DNA of 64,000 nt from Gemmatimonadota bacterium (GTDB lineage Bacteria; Gemmatimonadota; Gemmatimonadetes; Gemmatimonadales; Gemmatimonadaceae), in contig JAQBPY010000294.1 in the NCBI GenBank assembly GCA_028287285.1, positions 1 to 64,000 of the forward strand, written 5' to 3'. Position 1 is the stretch's first letter; each line of letters starts with the position of its first letter. This document shows, piece by piece, positions 18,119 to 26,361 of the stretch. The notes under the pieces were generated by a model. It saw only the letters and a list, made by a program, of their open reading frames with translations. It was not told the origin of the DNA and searched no databases. The position numbers and the translations under genes are program-made.

Positions 18119-19408
18119 ATGAGCAACATCCTCGTCATCGCGGGCATCGTGCTGGTCTCGGTGCTCGTCATCATTCCCGCCATCGTCGCCTCGTTCCTCC
18201 GGAACGTCGAAGCCGGCACCATTCGCCTCGTGAGCTGGCTCGCCGGCGGCACCGTGATCTATCGCGGACCCGGCAAGTCGAAGGAAATTCCGCTGCTCAC
18301 CACCGGCACCACCATCTCGAGCAAGGTCATCAACGTCGACCTCGACATCACCGACCAGACCGCCGACCTCGACGAAGGCGGCACCCCGCAGCCCATCAAG
18401 GTCCGCGTCCTCGCCAGCGCCATCGTCTCCGTGGGCGACACGGACATCCTCATCAAGACGGCCGCAAACAGGTTCTTCGCCAAGCCGGAAGCGGACCAGG
18501 TCAACACGCTTACGGACCTGCTCTCCAGCTCTGCTCGGCGCGCCATCAATCTTCTAACGCACGACCAGCTCTTCTCCGCAAAAGGTCCGTCGCGTGCCTT
18601 GTCCGCCGGGCAGTCGGCATCCGTCGCCGTTGCGGCGGCACAGCGCATGGCGCTCACGGCGTCCGAGAGCGGCGCCAGCATGGAGAACCTCGAGGACGAC
18701 GACGATCCGCTCGCCGTGATCATCCGCAAGGCCTGCTCGCGCGAGCTCACCGATCTCGGATTGATCTTCAATTCGCTCAACATCAAGGTCGTGCAGTCCG
18801 AAGTTGCCGACGCACGCCGGCGCATGTCGGCCGCGGAAGCACAGGCCACGGCCGACATCGTGCAGGCGCAGCAGGCCCGCCGCGCCAAGGAAGCCACGAT
18901 CGAAGCGGAGCGTATCATCTCCGATCGTCAGCGCGAGCTCGAGCAGACCAAGGCCGGCAACGCCGCACTCATTGCCCAGGCCGAAGCCAAACGCCAGGAA
19001 AGCCTGGGTCTCCAGCGCGTGGCCGAGCTGGAGGCAACGCAGATTGCGCAGGCGCGCGCCGACGCTGAGCGTGTCACCATTGGCGCCCAGGCCGCCGCCG
19101 ATGCAGAAGCCATCCGGATTCGCGTCGTGGCCTCCGCACAGGCCGAGAGCATCGAGAAGGTGAACAAGGCCATCGCCGCAGGTGGCGAGAGCTACTTTCG
19201 CTATCGCCAGATCGAGATGCTGCCCATCATCGCCCCGCAGATCGCGGCGGCGTTGGCCGAGGCGCGGATGATTACCGTGTCGGGCAATGAAGACGGTGGT
19301 GCCGCGAACCAGACCACGAACCAGATCTCGAGCGTGATCCAGACCATCCTCGCCGCGCAGCTTGTGACCAAGGGTGGCATGCTTGGCAACTCGGACGATA
19401 AGAAGTAG
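18119..19408 (+). CDS. Flotillin-like SPFH-domain protein
   Basis: A 429-residue membrane scaffold of functional membrane microdomains. It has an N-terminal hydrophobic anchor (ILVIAGIVLVSVLVIIPAIV), an SPFH/band 7 domain (about 30-220), then a long Ala/Glu/Gln coiled coil (about 220-350: AEAQATADIVQAQQARRAKE and later QAAADAEAIRIRVVASAQAE). The C-terminal tail is GGMLGNSDDKK. It is the second gene of an NfeD-flotillin operon. The layout resembles YuaF-FloT of Bacillus. A hairpin terminator follows. Confidence 0.9.
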   Translation: MSNILVIAGIVLVSVLVIIPAIVASFLRNVEAGTIRLVSWLAGGTVIYRGPGKSKEIPLLTTGTTISSKVINVDLDITDQTADLDEGGTPQPIKVRVLASAIVSVGDTDILIKTAANRFFAKPEADQVNTLTDLLSSSARRAINLLTHDQLFSAKGPSRALSAGQSASVAVAAAQRMALTASESGASMENLEDDDDPLAVIIRKACSRELTDLGLIFNSLNIKVVQSEVADARRRMSAAEAQATADIVQAQQARRAKEATIEAERIISDRQRELEQTKAGNAALIAQAEAKRQESLGLQRVAELEATQIAQARADAERVTIGAQAAADAEAIRIRVVASAQAESIEKVNKAIAAGGESYFRYRQIEMLPIIAPQIAAALAEARMITVSGNEDGGAANQTTNQISSVIQTILAAQLVTKGGMLGNSDDKK

Positions 19409-19437
19409 CAACATTCGGGAGGGCGAACTTCCCTCCT

Positions 19438-19503
19438 GTCGTCCTGAACGGAGTGAAGGACCTGCTCTTCTGTTTCTGTTAAGGAGAGCAGGGTCCCTTT
19501 TTT
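19438..19503 (+). terminator. Rho-independent terminator built from repeat family B
   Basis: A family B left arm (19438-19464, GTCGTCCTGAACGG...) runs into a hairpin. The stem GGACCTGCTCT (19459-19469) pairs with AGAGCAGGGTCC (19485-19496) with one bulge, and CTTTTTT follows. It lies 30 bases after the flotillin stop. The repeat arm therefore appears to have been used as half of a terminator. Confidence 0.7.
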
Positions 19504-19575
19504 CAGGTCATGGTTGGTCGCCATGCACAGAGCGTAGAGATCGCAGTTTGCTCGCGCGCGTCAGCGGCGCGCGCA

Positions 19576-20385
19576 CTACGCGCCGCAGTGTAGACACAGC
19601 CGCTCACCATTCATTACCGCCGTCAGCTTGCCGCACGTCTCGCAGCTGTTCGCGGCACCTTCGCGTGACGTAGATCCCGTTGGACGTCGGCGTGGCCTCG
19701 GCGCAACCGTCACGCTTGGCGTAACTGGCGCGATGACTGGCGCACGACGTACGACACGCCGCGCCGGCGCGGCCGGCTCGGCCACAACAGGAATATCGAT
19801 TGAAGGCGCGAGGCGATCCCGCAGGAGCGCGTCCGCCGCCATGCGAGATGTCCTGCAGTCATGGGGGCGGTGCCCTGCGGCATCCAGCACCATGACATCC
19901 CAGCGCACGTGACTGAACCCGACCAGCACCGGTGCCGCATACTCGGCGCAGAATGATGTCGGGCTGTCCGTTCCCGTCCGCCATCGGACGATGCTTCCTT
20001 TGAGGATTTCCTCCACCTGCTGCGGCGAACGGAGCGTGGCCTTCCTCGGCTTTCTCCGTGGCGGCGCCTTTCGGGGCGGCTCGGGGACTTTGACGCGAAC
20101 GGGACGCGCCGGCCGAGTTCTCTCCGGCGGCTTGGGCACCTCGGCCCGCTTCGCCGGAGGGAGCGGTCTACTGGGCCGGGGTCGTCCGGAGCGAGTGGCC
20201 ACGACCTGCTTGGCTTTCGCCGCCTCGACTTCCTTTCGCTTCAGGCAGAGATGCAAGCGCTTCGTCCCCGCATCGAGCACGACCAGCGCGCCGTCAACCG
20301 ACCGCGTCTCGATGACGGGCTGCTTGCACGCGGCACAGGGCAGTGCCGTGCCGAGGGCGGTGTTTCCCGAGAGACGCGGGCTCAT
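19576..20385 (-). CDS. Zinc-finger-containing protein of unknown function
   Basis: 269 residues, not recognised as a named family. An N-terminal zinc knuckle (LPCAACKQPVI ... RLHLC) leads into a basic Pro/Arg/Lys-rich linker (about 60-120). A compact central domain follows (QQVEEILKGSIVRWRTGTDS, then VRWDVMVLDAAGHRPHDCR). A second Pro/Arg/Val-rich linker ends in a C-terminal CxxC ribbon (SCETCGKLTAVMNGERLCLH). The start overlaps the upstream gene by ATGA, so the two are coupled. The layout of zinc modules joined by basic linkers suggests nucleic-acid binding, as inference only. Confidence 0.6.
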   Translation of the reverse strand: MSPRLSGNTALGTALPCAACKQPVIETRSVDGALVVLDAGTKRLHLCLKRKEVEAAKAKQVVATRSGRPRPSRPLPPAKRAEVPKPPERTRPARPVRVKVPEPPRKAPPRRKPRKATLRSPQQVEEILKGSIVRWRTGTDSPTSFCAEYAAPVLVGFSHVRWDVMVLDAAGHRPHDCRTSRMAADALLRDRLAPSIDIPVVAEPAAPARRVVRRAPVIAPVTPSVTVAPRPRRRPTGSTSREGAANSCETCGKLTAVMNGERLCLHCGA

Positions 20386-20786
20386 TGCCGGGTGTCCGGC
20401 TCAACCGTAGCAGCGATGACTGCGGTGGTGACCTGCTGTGCAGCCCACTCCGCCCGACGCACCTCGGCCCCCGGACAATTCAGCAGGTGCTTGAACAGCT
20501 CGGCGTCCTTCACGGGAACGCGACACTCAGGACACCTGGCCCAGAGCTCCCCTGAACGGGCCTCGGCGCCATGATTCACATGCTTCCGCGGCGCCACCGC
20601 TGCTTTTCCGGTCGCCGGATGCACCTTCTTCTGGTGCTGACGGAGATGCGTGACTTGCATGCCGCACTCCGGGCACGCGACCGGGCTTCCTTTCCGCTCG
20701 TTGGACGCGCGGATTGGAGATGGTCGCAGATCTTCGATCTCCGTCTGTGACGCAGCGGCGTCGGGCGCGGTGTCCGGCGGTGTCAT
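20382..20786 (-). CDS. Small protein with a C2H2-type zinc finger
   Basis: 134 residues from the ATG at 20784-20786; the frame is open further upstream, but that part has kinase-relic sequence in another frame. After a disordered acidic N-terminus it contains CPECGMQVTHLRQHQKKVH, which has full Cys2-His2 spacing (C-x2-C-x9-H-x4-H), uncommon in bacteria. A second module, CPECRVPVKDAELFKHLLNC, has a C-x2-C...H-x3-C pattern. The Lys/His-rich linker (KAAVAPRKHVNH) fits DNA binding. It is translationally coupled to the zinc-finger gene downstream. Confidence 0.6.
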   Translation of the reverse strand: MTPPDTAPDAAASQTEIEDLRPSPIRASNERKGSPVACPECGMQVTHLRQHQKKVHPATGKAAVAPRKHVNHGAEARSGELWARCPECRVPVKDAELFKHLLNCPGAEVRRAEWAAQQVTTAVIAATVEPDTRQ

Positions 20787-20794
20787 ATCGAAGC

Positions 20795-20905
20795 TTAGCC
20801 AGCAGCAGTGCCGGGGTACATCCCACCGTCGCCGAGTTCGCGCTCCAGTGTGTACGCTACGCCAAGGGACATCTGACCCTGCTGACGAAGCGTGTCGATC
20901 ACGGC
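20795..20905 (-). pseudogene. Relic of a Ser/Thr protein kinase N-terminus
   Basis: The minus strand reads IDTLRQQGQMSLGVAYTLER followed by ELGDGGMYPGTAAG and a stop at 20795. The piece LGxAYTLERELGxGGM is the hallmark start of Gemmatimonadota PknB-type kinases, where a glycine-rich loop and an FVA-type strand should follow. Here it breaks after GGM. No catalytic core is nearby. It is a truncated remnant. Confidence 0.5.
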
Positions 20906-21169
20906 ACCAGGTCGCCCGTTGGTCGCCAAGCGCAACCGCAAGCTGACGAACGGTTTGACATGTCACCGCCGATCGTCGTCGACAGCTCGGAGACAACTCT
21001 TGGTCGCGCCGAGCCTATCTACCAGTCTGGAGTATGGGAATCACGTCGCCCGGATCCATGTCCGCCGTCTGTCGCCAAGACGCTTACTTCAGCGAAGCAA
21101 CGGGATGGCGATTCCGACAGAAAGTTTCGTCTGTCTCTCCTGCTGCAAGGTTTTCCAGCACCGTACATA
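20906..21169. other. Intergenic stretch upstream of the kinase relic
   Basis: About 260 bases between the kinase relic and the stop of the propeller/thioredoxin gene. Short frames on both strands have no recognisable motif. Nothing further could be assigned. Confidence 0.35.
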
Positions 21170-22495
21170 TTAGTGGAGCGTGTTGCGGGTCCCGGCAATC
21201 CATATTCGCATTTCCTCTGCCGACATCGGGCCCAGGTGTCGCGACACGAGTAGTCCGCCGTGGAACAGAAGCGTGGTTGGGATCTGATTGCGCGCCTCAG
21301 TCTGTGCAAATCCACTCTGCGTGAGAGCGATCTGGGGTACTGTAATGTGGTTACGTTCCCAGATACGTTGAGCGTCAGACCTACGTGTGCCGGGTTCCAA
21401 GGCTGTTAACACCTCGACGCTCGCTGCTTGCTTCTTCAGGAGCGCTCTAACTGCCTGCAGCTCAGACAGAGCATTCGGGCTGTGAGCGCTCCAGGTCCCC
21501 CAAATCATTACGAGGGTCACTTCGGCATTGGGCGGCACCACGCTCGGGAAGATATCGGTCCATGTCCTTCTGTTTGATAAGTGGTGCGGCACAGTACTCA
21601 AAGGAACCGCCGGGGCGGCGAGTACATTCTTCGCTATGACAAAGCCTCTGAAATCGGACCCATCATAGCGAAAGCAGATTCGCCCGTCTCTCGTCCAGCT
21701 CGGAAATAGACTTGTTCCCGTCAATCCTCTTGTGAGATTGCGCAACGTCTTCCGCCGTAGATCAACAACAACAATGTCATTGCCGGAGGCATCTGCTTTC
21801 TGATTGTGCATTGCGACGTATCGCCCATCGAATGAAAAGTCTGCCTTGGCACCAGGAATGCCAGTATCGTAGATGTCGTTGCAGTGGTTCGGACTTCTGA
21901 TTACAACTGTGCCCATTGCAAACGTCGTCACTCTCCTACCGTCGTGCGAAGCCAAGGGGCGCTCCCCCGTACCAATGCGGGGACAGGGTACTACTTGCGC
22001 CGCCGGTAGCCGGGCCTTGTCGCCGTCGAGAGCATAGTAATTGTTGAGAATGGTGAATATTACGGGCTTACCGTTGATTTCGGCCCAACTGAAATAGTCG
22101 CCCAACCGTATTGGCGCGACGTCTTTCGCCACGACTCCTGTTGTCCGTTGCCAGATATTCACAGATCGTGTTGCGCTGCTGTAGTAGATCATGCGCGAGC
22201 CGTCGTTTGACCAGTAGGCATCAACACCCGCGTCGGTAAAAAGAATCTGCCGACTTCTCATATCCGCCACCGTCACTTTGCGGATGTAGCGTCCATCGTG
22301 GGCATCGCGCTTTTCAGAGGAATACGCAAGTACATTTCCGCTCGGATCGATGCGCGCATAGGCAAACACACTCTCGTCCGGTCTGAGAGCATACACCCTA
22401 TCGAATTCTATTCCCTCACTGTGCGATGCTATGAGTCCGGTCGTTACCAGCACGGAGATATGCCGCACACGGCGAAAGTGGCACATACGGCGCAT
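21170..22495 (-). CDS. Secreted PD40-like beta-propeller with a cysteine-less thioredoxin-fold domain
   Basis: 441 residues with a short N-terminal signal-like segment (VRHISVLVTTGLIASHSEG). Residues about 30-300 form a TolB/PD40-like propeller (DPSGNVLAYSSEK, DAYWSNDGSRMIYYSS, FDGRYVAMHNQKA, FPSWTRDGRICFRYDG). The C-terminal 130 residues have a TlpA-like thioredoxin fold: TLVMIWGTWSAHSPNALSEL, then a helix, and IPTTLLFHGGLLVSRHLGPM with the cis-Pro loop. Where TlpA has WCxxC this protein has WSAHS, so no redox cysteines. A structural or binding role is likely. It is the last gene of the minus-strand secreted cluster. An internal M4 start is also possible. Confidence 0.75.
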   Translation of the reverse strand: MRRMCHFRRVRHISVLVTTGLIASHSEGIEFDRVYALRPDESVFAYARIDPSGNVLAYSSEKRDAHDGRYIRKVTVADMRSRQILFTDAGVDAYWSNDGSRMIYYSSATRSVNIWQRTTGVVAKDVAPIRLGDYFSWAEINGKPVIFTILNNYYALDGDKARLPAAQVVPCPRIGTGERPLASHDGRRVTTFAMGTVVIRSPNHCNDIYDTGIPGAKADFSFDGRYVAMHNQKADASGNDIVVVDLRRKTLRNLTRGLTGTSLFPSWTRDGRICFRYDGSDFRGFVIAKNVLAAPAVPLSTVPHHLSNRRTWTDIFPSVVPPNAEVTLVMIWGTWSAHSPNALSELQAVRALLKKQAASVEVLTALEPGTRRSDAQRIWERNHITVPQIALTQSGFAQTEARNQIPTTLLFHGGLLVSRHLGPMSAEEMRIWIAGTRNTLH

Positions 22496-22649
22496 ATGTT
22501 ATGTGTTCGTTCGCGGCAACGCACTAGCCGGCGATAGCGCGTGAAGCGGCGGAAGCGCTAGTCCGCCATATGCGGAGGGCGCGGCGCTCGGCCTGCGGCC
22601 GGTATGGTCTGTCGCATGATGCCTCGGCAATGCGCTACACAACGTCCAT

Positions 22650-23915
22650 TTACTTGCTATTGGCGCGCCAGAGGTACAGATCCGTACCTTGGCGCGCACC
22701 CAGGAACACTATCCCTCGACGACCGAAACCAACGATTGCCATACTACTGGGTACGAGTACGCGATCTACCAGCACGCCCCTTTTGTCGATGACATCATAG
22801 ATTACTCCAGCCGAAGGCTCGTTCGTTGGCAGCGTCCGTATCCATAGATGACTGTCCAGATCAGCGTGGACGCTAAAGGCCCCAAATGCGGGTCTATAGT
22901 CCGCCATTTCCGTTGGCTCGATAACATCGACACTGAACCCGGTGCTTGTGCCAGGCCGCGCTCCGTCGCTGCCCAGGCTGGCGCCCACGGTGCCCGTTGA
23001 CGCTTTTCTGCGACTGTCTATCTCGATGCGCGCGGAATCGAGGACGCGCTGCTTGTCCAGATCATCCTTGAACCGCTGCCAGTTGAATGGAATCTTCGGG
23101 CCGACTGTCTTTGAGTTGTCGGCGCCTATGAGGTCAACGTGATAATCAGCTCCTCTCACGATGGCTATTGTACCGTCGGACAGGACCGCCCACTCATCCA
23201 CAGTCGGCATCGGATTGATGACTGTCCTCATACGCTTGCGCCCATCGGCGTCCAGGTAAGGTATGGCGCGATTCTGGGCGACCTTGACGTAAGTGACAGT
23301 ATCCATCTGATGAGCGTTGATGTCGAGCCGTACTATGGGCGCCATGTCGGGAGCTCTGCCCGTCCCATTTCCGGCTTGCAACTCGGCGGCTGGGCCAATG
23401 CGGACGTCAGGACTGACATTGCGATAAACGAGGCGCCCGCGGTTGTCAAAGCCGGGGTCACCGTATCCTCCGACCATGAAGCTTGCGTCTTTGGGACGCG
23501 GTACTGCCATGATCCGGCTTACTTTGCCGCTTGGGTCGATCACCAGGACGGACATTGAAGCCGGATCCACCAACAAGGTGGAGTCGGCATGAAAGGGTAT
23601 CAGCCCCGCCGGATACATCCCATAGGATTTGTGCGTTTCCAGTGTGCCATCCGCGATGATGGCGCTGAGCTTTAGTGTTCGGTCAAGCAGGAGTAGCCTC
23701 CGCGCCTTCTGGTCATTGACCAGAACGCTGCCGTTCGGCAATTCGCGGATACCTGCCAGCGCGCCGATGCTCTCGGTGCTAACGGCGGTGATACTCCCGA
23801 GCTTCCTGGTGATGATCCCAGGGGAACGAGCTTGTCCTTCTTGTGCCGCTGCCCACAGCGTCGGGTAAGCACACACGATCACGACTTGAAGCACTAGATC
23901 CCGCACCGACTGCAT
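22650..23915 (-). CDS. Secreted 6-bladed beta-propeller (NHL-like) protein
   Basis: 421 residues with a signal peptide (DLVLQVVIVCAYPTLWAAAQ). The body has repeated propeller strands: LAGIRELPNGSVLVNDQKAR followed by RLLLLDRTL, then VDPASMSVLVIDPSGKVSRI, PGFDNRGRLVYRN, EWAVLSDGTIAIVRGADYHV, and a last blade with DSHLWIRTLPTN. This is the 6-bladed NHL-like fold common in this phylum and in Bacteroidetes. There is no catalytic motif; these proteins usually bind ligands or serve as scaffolds outside the cytoplasm. It lies between the Cys-rich secreted gene and the propeller/thioredoxin gene on the same strand. Confidence 0.78.
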   Translation of the reverse strand: MQSVRDLVLQVVIVCAYPTLWAAAQEGQARSPGIITRKLGSITAVSTESIGALAGIRELPNGSVLVNDQKARRLLLLDRTLKLSAIIADGTLETHKSYGMYPAGLIPFHADSTLLVDPASMSVLVIDPSGKVSRIMAVPRPKDASFMVGGYGDPGFDNRGRLVYRNVSPDVRIGPAAELQAGNGTGRAPDMAPIVRLDINAHQMDTVTYVKVAQNRAIPYLDADGRKRMRTVINPMPTVDEWAVLSDGTIAIVRGADYHVDLIGADNSKTVGPKIPFNWQRFKDDLDKQRVLDSARIEIDSRRKASTGTVGASLGSDGARPGTSTGFSVDVIEPTEMADYRPAFGAFSVHADLDSHLWIRTLPTNEPSAGVIYDVIDKRGVLVDRVLVPSSMAIVGFGRRGIVFLGARQGTDLYLWRANSK

Positions 23916-24072
23916 AAGCTAAGTTCTGGTATGAGGAGTCGGCTATGAACGTGGCGGTTAGATATTAAAGATCGCTGCAAACCTGCGGCACCTTCCGCCA
24001 GTCCCTGGCCATGCACCACACTCGCTCAAACCGACTGACATTCGGCGCACGGCAGGCACATGGAGGCGAATC

Positions 24073-24588
24073 TTAGGCCAGCCAGCGGACTACTGCCGCC
24101 GTAACGTTCGCGACTAGCGTGCGGCCTTCGTGTGATAGCCTCTCTATCTGCCCATCTGCGGGCATGCGTGTGGCTGAAATCAGCGTCTCGCCTTTGCAGT
24201 CGTACTCGAGAACGTAGCCATCCGCGATCTTTATGTATTGTGGTTTCGCTGCAGCTAGTTGACGAATCGCCGCTGGTTTTCGGCTCGCGAGCAACCTCTT
24301 TAGCTCGACATCGACTGATGCATACGAACATAGGTCATGAAATTCGATGCAGTAGCCGCCCTGTGAGTTTGAATGGCAACTATTGAACGACTCGCAATCA
24401 TATTTTGTCATTCCATCATCGGTCACCTTTCCGCCGGCACCCCCGCTAAACCAGTGCCAGATTTGACCGCCTGTTTGACAGACCCCGCAACCTCCGCCGC
24501 CCAGAATGCGCGTATGTGCGCTAGCCGTCCTGTTCGCGGATAGCACGAGCGCCGTGAGAATTAGAACGGTTCTGATCAGACGTGTCAT
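24073..24588 (-). CDS. Small secreted cysteine-rich protein
   Basis: 171 residues, family not recognised. The signal peptide is LIRTVLILTALVLSANRTASA. A Gly-rich segment with paired cysteines follows (ILGGGGCGVCQTGGQIWHWF), then YDCESFNSCHSNSQGGYCIE and FHDLC; with DC near residue 130 there are seven cysteines after the signal. The C-terminal part is helical and then beta (VELKRLLASRKPAAIRQLAA). The start has a GGAG Shine-Dalgarno about 8 bases upstream. It lies between two secreted propeller genes, which suggests an exported disulphide-bonded partner or cargo. No precursor-peptide or toxin family can be assigned. Confidence 0.65.
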   Translation of the reverse strand: MTRLIRTVLILTALVLSANRTASAHTRILGGGGCGVCQTGGQIWHWFSGGAGGKVTDDGMTKYDCESFNSCHSNSQGGYCIEFHDLCSYASVDVELKRLLASRKPAAIRQLAAAKPQYIKIADGYVLEYDCKGETLISATRMPADGQIERLSHEGRTLVANVTAAVVRWLA

Positions 24589-24614
24589 CGTTTGCTCCGG
24601 TTTGAGTAAGAGGT

Positions 24615-25588
24615 TTACTGCATCCGCCAGATTACTGGCAACAAGTCACCGTTCGACTGCTTGCGAATGCCGAACAACCTACCATCCGCTAGAAACTGCA
24701 TGAGAAGAACGTCAGTGCGGTTTATTGCAGTGCCTAGCAACTCGCCCGTTTTCTCGTCGATGGTCTCAACGAGCTGCTCGCAGTAGCGCATACGATCCGT
24801 TGGTGCATATCCACGCGCCGGCTCGTTGGGCGGTTTTGGCTTGAAGTCAGAACGGGCGCGCTCTATAAGCACCAGCAAGTGACCAGACGTGTCCTTGTGA
24901 ATCGCGAATATGCTCGTTCCTGGCCTCTCGGTACCTAGTGGCGTCGGTCCCTTCAATTGGGGTGGAAACCATTCCCGTGTGGGCCTAAGCGTCTTATCCG
25001 ATGTACCGTTGAGATACCATCGCTCAAGCTTGTATTCAGTATTGTGCGCAACCCAGACAGTGGAATCATTTACCTTGGCGAGCACACGTCCCCATTTGTA
25101 GGTGTCGTTCCGGTCAAGGGTGCGATCCTCCGATCCGAAGGATCGAACAGGGTGTCTCCACGGGCTAATACGACGTCGCCTCCAACGACGCTGTTATAGT
25201 TGAGAGCGTGCACACGTTGCCCCTCCAATGAATACATTGCGGACTGGCCATCGTAGTCGCCCACGATGAGGGAATCCCCACGAGGTAGGACGTAGCTCGG
25301 CGTGCCTGGATATCCTGTGTCAAAGCTCGCATCCAGGAGCCCTATTGGTCTCGCTTGCGCATCAAGCACCAGCACACGCCGCCCGCCTCGACTTGACACG
25401 AAGAAGTGGCCGTTTACACCCAGAGTGGCTCGCAGTGGTACAGTGATCGCGGCCGAATCTCCTTGCGCTTCGAGCTTGCTTACGAACGCGTAAATGCGCG
25501 CACCGCCATCCCGCGCTCTGCAGCCCAGCGCTGTGGCGCCTATGAGGCCAATTGTCACCGTTGCCAGACTCTTTTGTAGGCGCCTCAT
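24615..25588 (-). pseudogene. Beta-propeller lipoprotein gene broken by a 2-base frameshift
   Basis: The 5' part begins at ATG 25588 with a lipoprotein signal (SLATVTIGLIGATALGC) and propeller strands (LRATLGVNGHFFVSSRGGRR, VLPRGDSLIVGDYDGQ), but stops at 25070. The 3' part (VNDSTVWVAHNTEYKLERWY through LPVIWRMQ) continues in another frame to 24615. At 25084-25087 the minus strand has GTGT; removing one GT joins them exactly as NGDVLAKVNDSTVWVAHN. The restored protein is about 323 residues, a normal size for this fold. Either the gene is a recent pseudogene, or this is a sequencing error or a slippage switch. Confidence 0.7.
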
Positions 25589-25732
25589 CTTCACTGGCCG
25601 CCGCAATAGACACTTTGCGCAGTGCGCTGCGGTAGTCTTCCGCTCACTTGTGATGGTCCCTTGTGATAGACAGTAGTGCGTAAGCAGGTCCTTTGCGGTG
25701 AGCTACTCTGTGCCTAATCGCTTTTTCACGCA

Positions 25733-25906
25733 ATGCACGTTTGCCGAATGGATCCGGACGATGATAAATTCCTCACGTGTGCGGTTGCCTCGGATACCCA
25801 GGTGATCGTGTCGGGCGACAAGCACCTGCTCGACGTTTCTGGCTGGAACGGGATCGAGGTGCTCACGCCGCGCCAGACATTCGATCGCTACCTGCGTACA
25901 GCTTGA
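25733..25906 (+). pseudogene. C-terminal fragment of a PIN-domain (VapC-like) toxin
   Basis: A plus-strand frame contains MDPDDDKFLTCAVASDTQVI, then VSGDKHLLDVSGWNGIEVLT and PRQTFDRYLRTA before TGA at 25904-25906. This is the C-terminal half of COG1569-type PIN ribonucleases: the DPDDDKF acidic cluster, VSGDKHLL, and the closing PRQ segment. The N-terminal catalytic Asp region is absent, and no antitoxin gene is next to it. It is a remnant of a toxin-antitoxin locus. Confidence 0.6.
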
Positions 25907-26040
25907 GCATCGCTGCTGCCGTGCCGAGCGCTGCGAGGGGCAAAACACCACTTCAAGGTCAATTTCGGCAAAGTATGGCGGAATAACCGTGAGATCCTCC
26001 AGCTAAGTAACAGCGACAACAGTTTGCGACGTCGCGATCA

Positions 26041-26361
26041 TACAGACATCGCCAGTTGGGTCACTTCACGCAGGAAGACCCCATCGGCCTCGCGGGGGGG
26101 ATGAACCTGTATGGCTTCGGTGGGGGCGATCCGATCAACTTCTCCGATCCGTTTGGGCTGTGGCCAAGTTGGGTTCACGGGGCCATCAGCAGTGCGCTGG
26201 GAGGGATGATGAGTGCGCGCGATGTCGGATCTGTTATCGGAGGAAGTGTTACCGCGGACGGGCCTCGGAATCAGTTGAACGATCGCGCCTGGAGCGGCAG
26301 GGTGGCTCGCGAGCGCCGACGTCCGTCGCCGTTTCCGCAGAGCCGCTTCTCTTCGTGGTGA
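26041..26361 (+). pseudogene. Rhs repeat-associated core tip fragment
   Basis: The frame reads LGHFTQEDPIGLAGGMNLYG, then FGGGDPINFSDPFGLWP. This is the highly conserved end of the Rhs/YD-repeat core, where proteolysis separates the shell from the toxin tip. Nothing of the large upstream Rhs shell is present. The following 60 or so residues (HGAISSALGGMMSARDVGSV) resemble the start of a polymorphic C-terminal tip. It is a displaced 3' end, as is typical at Rhs loci. Confidence 0.6.
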
